A DNA stretch of 48,187 bases from Rubrivivax benzoatilyticus JA2 = ATCC BAA-35 (GTDB taxonomy: Bacteria; Pseudomonadota; Gammaproteobacteria; Burkholderiales; Burkholderiaceae_C). The translations under genes and the position numbers were made by a program. Every line of letters starts with the position of its first letter. Position 1 is the first letter of the stretch. The stretch lies in the NCBI RefSeq assembly GCF_000190375.1, contig NZ_AEWG01000038.1, positions 1 to 48,187 on the forward strand, read 5' to 3'. Shown here one piece after another: positions 44,285 to 48,187 of the stretch. The notes under the pieces are model-generated. The model was not told the origin of the DNA and searched no databases. It worked only from the letters and a program-made list of their open reading frames with translations.

Positions 44285-44836
44285 ATGACCTTGGACGAAC
44301 GTGTGCTGGTGCTGCCCGGATGGCTGGGCTCCGGCCCGGAGCACTGGCAAAGCCGCTGGGAGGCGCTGCACGGTTTTCAGCGTGTGCAGCAGTCGGAGTG
44401 GCAGTGGCCGTTGCGTGGCGACTGGATGGCACAGCTGGAAGAGGCCGTGCTGGCCGCGCCGGGCCGTGTGCGGCTGGCCGCGCACAGCCTGGGCTGCCAC
44501 CTCGTCGCCGCCTGGGCGGCACACTCCTCGCACACCGAGCGCGTCGCCGGCGCGCTGCTGGTCGCGCCGCCGGATCTGGAGCAACCCGACACGCCGCCGC
44601 CGGTCGCCCGCTGGCGCCCCGTCGTGCGCCGGCCGCTGCCGTTTCCCGCGCTCGTGCTCTACAGCGAGGACGACCCCTTCGCCTCGGCCGCCGCGTCGCG
44701 TGCGCTGGCCGCCGACTGGCGCGTGCCGGCCGAGAGCCTGGGTGCACGCGGCCATCTGAATGCCGAATCGGGCCTTGGCGACTGGCCCGAAGGCGTCGCG
44801 AAGCTCGCGGCGCTGGGCCCCGTCGCCGCTCGGTGA
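44285..44836 (+). CDS. RBBP9/YdeN family alpha/beta hydrolase
   Basis: The 183-residue serine hydrolase has the family opening [19 protein letters not shown], the nucleophile elbow [13 protein letters not shown] with Ser, the Asp of YSEDDPFAS and the His of [14 protein letters not shown], so the catalytic triad can be assigned. The substrate is unknown. ATG 44285 is used; GTG 44282 directly precedes it. A gene of this type between parA and parB seems recurrent in this bacterial group. Its stop overlaps an in-frame GTG of parB by four bases, so parB translation may be coupled to it. Confidence 0.9.
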   Translation: MTLDERVLVLPGWLGSGPEHWQSRWEALHGFQRVQQSEWQWPLRGDWMAQLEEAVLAAPGRVRLAAHSLGCHLVAAWAAHSSHTERVAGALLVAPPDLEQPDTPPPVARWRPVVRRPLPFPALVLYSEDDPFASAAASRALAADWRVPAESLGARGHLNAESGLGDWPEGVAKLAALGPVAAR

Positions 44837-44847
44837 CAATCACGACC

Positions 44848-45732
44848 ATGGCGACCAAAAAACCGAAGGGGCTGGGCCTGGGCCTCGAAGCGCTGCTGGG
44901 CCCCAAAGTCTCCGAAACGCCGGCCGGCGACGGCCAGCCGACGACGCTGCGCCTGGAGCAGCTCGAGCCCGGCCGCTACCAGCCGCGCACGCGAATGGAC
45001 GAGGGCTCGCTGTACGAACTGGCCGAGAGCATCAAGGGCCAGGGCGTGATGCAGCCCATCCTCGTGCGCCCCGTGGCCGAGGGCCGCTGGGAGATCATCG
45101 CCGGCGAGCGCCGCTTCCGCGCCGCGAAGATCGCCGGCCTCGACCGCGTGCCGGTGCTCGTCAAGCCGGTGCCCGACGAGGCCGCGGCGGTGATGGCGCT
45201 GATCGAGAACATTCAGCGCGAAGACCTGAACCCGCTGGAAGAAGCCCAGGGCCTGCGCCGCTTGGTGCAAGAGTTTGGACTCACTCACGAACAGGCGGCG
45301 CAGGCCGTCGGCCGTTCGCGCAGCGCCGCGACGAACCTGCTGCGCCTGCTGAACCTGGCCGACCCGGTGCAGCAGATGCTGCTCGCCGGCGACCTGGACA
45401 TGGGCCACGCCCGTGCGCTGCTGGCGCTGGAGGCCGCGCCGCAGATCATGGCGGCGCACGAGATCGCCTCGCGCAAGCTCAGCGTGCGCGACGCCGAGAA
45501 GCTGGTGCAGCGCCAGTCGCGGCCCGAGCCCACGCCGCGCGAGAAGGCCGCCGCCGGCAAGTCGCGCGACGTGTTGCGGCTCGAGGAGCGCCTGGCCGAC
45601 ACGCTGGGCGCTGCCGTCGAGATCCGCGTGCGCAGCCGCGGCCGGAAGCAGTCGGGCGAGATCACGATCGCCTTCGGCTCGCTCGACGAGTTGAACGGCC
45701 TGCTGGAACGTCTGGGCGCGGCCGAGGACTGA
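44848..45732 (+). CDS. parB: Chromosome-partitioning protein ParB
   Basis: ParB binds parS, spreads as a CTP-dependent clamp and recruits ParA and SMC. The 294-residue product has the N-terminal KPKGLGLGLEALLG tail, the CTP-binding/ParB boxes EPGRYQPRTRMDEGSLYELA and AGERRFRAAKIAGL, IENIQREDLNPLEEAQG, and an HTH (LTHEQAAQAVGRSRSAATN). The C-terminal dimer region is present (SGEITIAFGSLDELNGLLE). ATG 44848 begins the family tail; GTG 44833, overlapping the hydrolase stop, is in frame and possible. It is separated from parA by argC. Confidence 0.96.
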   Translation: MATKKPKGLGLGLEALLGPKVSETPAGDGQPTTLRLEQLEPGRYQPRTRMDEGSLYELAESIKGQGVMQPILVRPVAEGRWEIIAGERRFRAAKIAGLDRVPVLVKPVPDEAAAVMALIENIQREDLNPLEEAQGLRRLVQEFGLTHEQAAQAVGRSRSAATNLLRLLNLADPVQQMLLAGDLDMGHARALLALEAAPQIMAAHEIASRKLSVRDAEKLVQRQSRPEPTPREKAAAGKSRDVLRLEERLADTLGAAVEIRVRSRGRKQSGEITIAFGSLDELNGLLERLGAAED

Positions 45733-45807
45733 CGCCGCTGGCCCGCCCCGGGCCGCACCCGCGCGGTGCGCGAGCACCGCCGCCGCCTGACCCCGCAAGG
45801 CCAAACC

Positions 45808-45821
45808 GCCTGCAGGCTTTT
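45808..45821 (+). terminator. Weak terminator-like element after parB
   Basis: The palindrome GCCTGCAGGC (45808-45817) is followed by TTTT. The stem is only five base pairs with no real loop, so termination would be weak; it lies 76 bases after the parB stop. Confidence 0.3.
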
Positions 45822-45918
45822 CGCCGCCGTCGCATGATGGGCGCGCGACGTGTCCCGGCGTGCCTTCCACCACGGCAGGGCGCCGCGGGGACGGAAGGAG
45901 TCGTCAGCGCCACTGGTG

Positions 45919-45934
45919 GGGCACGGCTCTTGCG
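45919..45934 (+). promoter_or_regulatory. Sigma-54-like promoter upstream of prkA
   Basis: GGGCACG-GCTC-TTGCG matches the -24/-12 consensus TGGCACG-N4-TTGCW, with G for T at the first position and G for W at the end; GG and GC are exactly spaced. It points toward prkA 247 bases downstream. In E. coli the prkA homologue yeaG is sigma-54 (NtrC) controlled, which supports the call. No activator site was recognised. Confidence 0.6.
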
Positions 45935-46180
45935 AGAGGCGGGTGCGGCGGATTCCTCGGAACAGGCGGTCGATGACAGGCCAAACCCGGTGGAAATCGC
46001 AGCCCGCGCAGGGCAGGATTGATCTGCCTGCCGAGGCAAGCGGCCATGCCGCTGGCGTGACGGAAAGCTCTGATGGAGCCTGGGCCCGTACAGCCGGGAC
46101 TTCATCAGAACTTCCCCAGGCGAGGAAGTTGGGGCCGCTGCGGCTCCGACAGCCCTCGCCGTCATCGACCAGGAGCTCGC

Positions 46181-48103
46181 ATGGACGTGATCGGCAACCT
46201 GAAGGCGCGCTACGAACGCCTCAGTGCGGAGGAGATCTCGCTCGAGGACTACCTCGCGGAATGCAAGCGCAACCCGCTGGCCTACGCCACCGCGGCCGAG
46301 CGCATGCTCAAGGCCATCGGTGAGCCGAAGAGCATCGACACGCGCAACGACCCGCGGCTGTCGCGGATCTTCGCCAACAAGATCATCAAGGTCTACCCGG
46401 CCTTCGCCGAGTTCTACGGCATGGAGGACGCGATCGAGCAGGTCGTGTCCTACTTCCGGCACGCAGCGCAGGGGCTGGAGGAGAAGAAGCAGATCCTGTA
46501 TCTGCTCGGCCCGGTGGGCGGCGGCAAGAGCTCGATCGCCGAGCGCCTGAAGCAGCTGATGCAGGAGGTGCCGTTCTACGCGATCAAGGGCTCGCCGGTG
46601 AACGAGTCGCCGCTGGGCCTGTTCGACCCCGACGAGGACGGCCCGATCCTGGAGAGCGAGTACGGCATCCCGCGGCGCTACCTCAACCGCATCATGAGCC
46701 CCTGGGCGGTGAAGCGGCTGGAGGAGTACGGCGGCGACATCCGCCGCTTCAAGGTCGTCAAGCGCTATCCGTCGATCCTGCGCCAGGTCGGCATCAGCAA
46801 GACCGAGCCGGGTGACGAGAACAACCAGGACATCAGCTCGCTGGTCGGCAAGGTCGACATCCGCCGCCTGGAGAGCTACGCCCAGGACGACCCCGACGCC
46901 TACAGCTACTCCGGCGGCCTGTGCCTGGCCAACCAGGGCCTGCTCGAGTTCGTCGAGATGTTCAAGGCGCCGATCAAGGTGCTGCACCCGCTGCTGACGG
47001 CCACCCAGGAAGGCAACTTCAAGGGCACCGAGGGCTTCGGTGCGATCCCCTTCGACGGCGTCGTGCTCGCGCACAGCAACGAGAGCGAGTGGAAGGCCTT
47101 CCGCAACAACAAGAACAACGAGGCCTTCCTCGACCGCATCTACATCGTCAAGGTGCCGTACTGCCTGCGCGTCAGCGAGGAGGTGAAGATCTACGAGAAG
47201 CTGCTGCGCAACTCGTCGCTGGCCCAGGCCACCTGTGCACCAGGCACGCTGAAGATGATGAGCCAGTTCGCCGTGCTGACGCGCCTGAAGGAGCCGGAGA
47301 ACAGCTCGCTGTTCAGCAAGATGCTGGTCTACGACGGCGAGAACCTGAAGGACACCGATCCGCGCGCCAAGAGCTACCAGGAGTACCGTGACTACGCCGG
47401 GGTCGACGAAGGCATGAACGGCATCTCGACGCGCTTCGCCTACAAGATCCTGTCCAAGGTCTTCAACTTCGACAGCACCGAGGTCGCCGCCAACCCGGTG
47501 CACCTGATGTACGTGCTGGAGCAGCAGATCGAGCGCGAGCAGTTCCCGGCCGAGCTGGAGCAGAAGTACGTCGGCTTCATCAAGGAGCTGCTGGCGCCGC
47601 GTTACGCCGAGTTCATCGGCAAGGAGATCCAGACCGCGTACCTGGAGAGTTATTCCGAGTACGGCCAGAACATCTTCGACCGTTACGTCACCTACGCCGA
47701 CTACTGGATCCAGGACCACGAGTACCGCGACACCGACACCGGCGAGGTCTTCGACCGCGCGGCGCTCAACGCCGAGCTGGAGAAGATCGAGAAGCCGGCG
47801 GGCATCGCCAACCCGAAGGACTTCCGCAACGAGATCGTCAACTTCGTGCTGCGCGCGCGCGCCAACAACCAGGGCAAGAACCCGGTCTGGACCAGCTACG
47901 AGAAGCTGCGCACGGTGATCGAGAAGAAGATGTTCTCCAACACCGAGGAGCTGCTGCCGGTCATCAGCTTCAACGCCAAGGCCAGCGCCGACGAGGCCAA
48001 GAAGCACGAGGACTTCGTCACCCGCATGGTCGACAAGGGCTACACGCCCAAGCAGGTGCGCCTGCTGTGCGAGTGGTACCTGCGCGTTCGCAAGAGTTCC
48101 TGA
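46181..48103 (+). CDS. prkA: PrkA-type serine protein kinase (YeaG family)
   Basis: PrkA proteins combine an AAA+-like ATPase domain and a C-terminal kinase-like domain; YeaG in E. coli acts in nitrogen-starvation and stationary-phase adaptation. The 640-residue product begins MDVIGNLKARYERL. Its Walker A is GPVGGGKSS near residue 110, and SPLGLFDPDEDG and GLLEFVEMFKAPIKVLHPLL are family blocks. AGGAG precedes ATG 46181. Usual partners (DUF444 yeaH and SpoVR) would lie to the right, outside the window. A hairpin repeat follows its stop. Confidence 0.96.
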   Translation: MDVIGNLKARYERLSAEEISLEDYLAECKRNPLAYATAAERMLKAIGEPKSIDTRNDPRLSRIFANKIIKVYPAFAEFYGMEDAIEQVVSYFRHAAQGLEEKKQILYLLGPVGGGKSSIAERLKQLMQEVPFYAIKGSPVNESPLGLFDPDEDGPILESEYGIPRRYLNRIMSPWAVKRLEEYGGDIRRFKVVKRYPSILRQVGISKTEPGDENNQDISSLVGKVDIRRLESYAQDDPDAYSYSGGLCLANQGLLEFVEMFKAPIKVLHPLLTATQEGNFKGTEGFGAIPFDGVVLAHSNESEWKAFRNNKNNEAFLDRIYIVKVPYCLRVSEEVKIYEKLLRNSSLAQATCAPGTLKMMSQFAVLTRLKEPENSSLFSKMLVYDGENLKDTDPRAKSYQEYRDYAGVDEGMNGISTRFAYKILSKVFNFDSTEVAANPVHLMYVLEQQIEREQFPAELEQKYVGFIKELLAPRYAEFIGKEIQTAYLESYSEYGQNIFDRYVTYADYWIQDHEYRDTDTGEVFDRAALNAELEKIEKPAGIANPKDFRNEIVNFVLRARANNQGKNPVWTSYEKLRTVIEKKMFSNTEELLPVISFNAKASADEAKKHEDFVTRMVDKGYTPKQVRLLCEWYLRVRKSS

Positions 48104-48132
48104 GATGACGTCGAGCGCCGCACGCAGCTTCC

Positions 48133-48156
48133 CCCTCTCCCGTTTGCGGGAGAGGG
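48133..48156. repeat. GC-rich hairpin repeat after prkA
   Basis: CCCTCTCCCG (48133-48142), loop TTTG, CGGGAGAGGG (48147-48156) is a perfect 10-bp stem followed by GCAGGGGTGAGGGTG. This form is a common dispersed REP-like intergenic unit in GC-rich proteobacteria; it may also stabilise the prkA transcript end. There is no T-run. Confidence 0.75.
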
Positions 48157-48187
48157 CAGGGGTGAGGGTGCAGGCGCATCACCAGCC

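Larger units (their letters stand above)
45733..46180. other. 448-base gap between parB and prkA
   Basis: The left part has a weak terminator-like GCCTGCAGGC palindrome with four T (45808-45821). The middle carries the sigma-54-like promoter. The expected prkA leader after it is about 235 nt and contains a hairpin (AACTTCC 46109-46115 with GGAAGTT 46124-46130). I see no convincing gene; a possible small RNA or leader function cannot be judged from sequence. Confidence 0.5.

Noticed and set aside
45662..48007. 781-residue - strand open frame opposite prkA
   Set aside because: Compositional shadow; prkA has clear Walker and family motifs on +.

Overview
The window looks like the replication-origin-proximal part of a very GC-rich betaproteobacterial chromosome of the order Burkholderiales, most like the Rubrivivax/Roseateles/Leptothrix group. 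This rests on gene content and protein character (dnaA-dnaN-gyrB, mnmG-rsmG-parA-parB, PEP-CTERM/PrsT proteins, an egtB-egtD pair, a LysE gene before parA), not on a database search. I see no rRNA or tRNA gene, CRISPR array, transposase, integrase or prophage.

Layout. 1-5010: the 3' part of dnaA, then dnaN and gyrB, closed by a textbook terminator. 5226-5891: a small sulfotransferase with lower GC and unusual codon use, probably acquired. 5969-7764 (-): secreted lipase and its foldase. 7940-9642: a DUF2256 zinc-ribbon-like protein coupled to an iron-sulfur photolyase. 9652-16871: NYN-LOTUS protein, glycerate kinase, M16 peptidase, ProQ/FinO RNA chaperone, tandem-GGDEF protein and a lipoprotein hydrolase. 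16872-17435: a 564-base gap with DnaA-box-like sites. 17436-24206: small proteins, a DUF924 protein without a start codon, two orphan solute-binding proteins, MaoC, NnrU, a DUF4397 lipoprotein and CreA. 24234-28370: pirin, then a tight egtB-egtD-DUF427-nuclease-like operon. 28426-32126 (-): a PEP-CTERM surface protein behind a sigma-54-type promoter, preceded by the PrsT TPR protein. 32316-37637: a run of five genes encoding a thioredoxin, a cysteine-less glutaredoxin, a peptidase-like hydrolase and a NatAB-type ABC exporter. 37638-38879 (-): YkgJ, a Crp/Fnr regulator and a DUF2892 protein. 38962-45732: a DUF2061 gene behind a Fur-box-like site, then mnmG-rsmG-LysE-parA, argC on the other strand, a hydrolase and parB, with three parS sites. 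46181-48103: prkA, with a sigma-54-like promoter far upstream.

How the parts work together. Replication initiation (DnaA, DnaN, GyrB) and segregation (ParA, ParB, parS) frame the window, and both lie on the + strand. This suits a replication fork entering from the left, with the main origin upstream of dnaA. Translational coupling by 4-base overlaps (ATGA or GTGA) is the rule here: I count eleven. The one exception, potF to DUF924, reads GTAA, which suggests a start codon lost by a single G-to-A change. Two sigma-54-like promoters (PEP-CTERM gene and prkA) fit what is known of those families.

The most novel-looking items are the paired palindromic repeats exactly 42 bp apart upstream of the PEP-CTERM promoter, the DnaA-box cluster near 17.1 kb, the peptidase-NatAB module with its cysteine-less glutaredoxin, and parA separated from parB by argC. 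I did not find a convincing new defence or mobile system.
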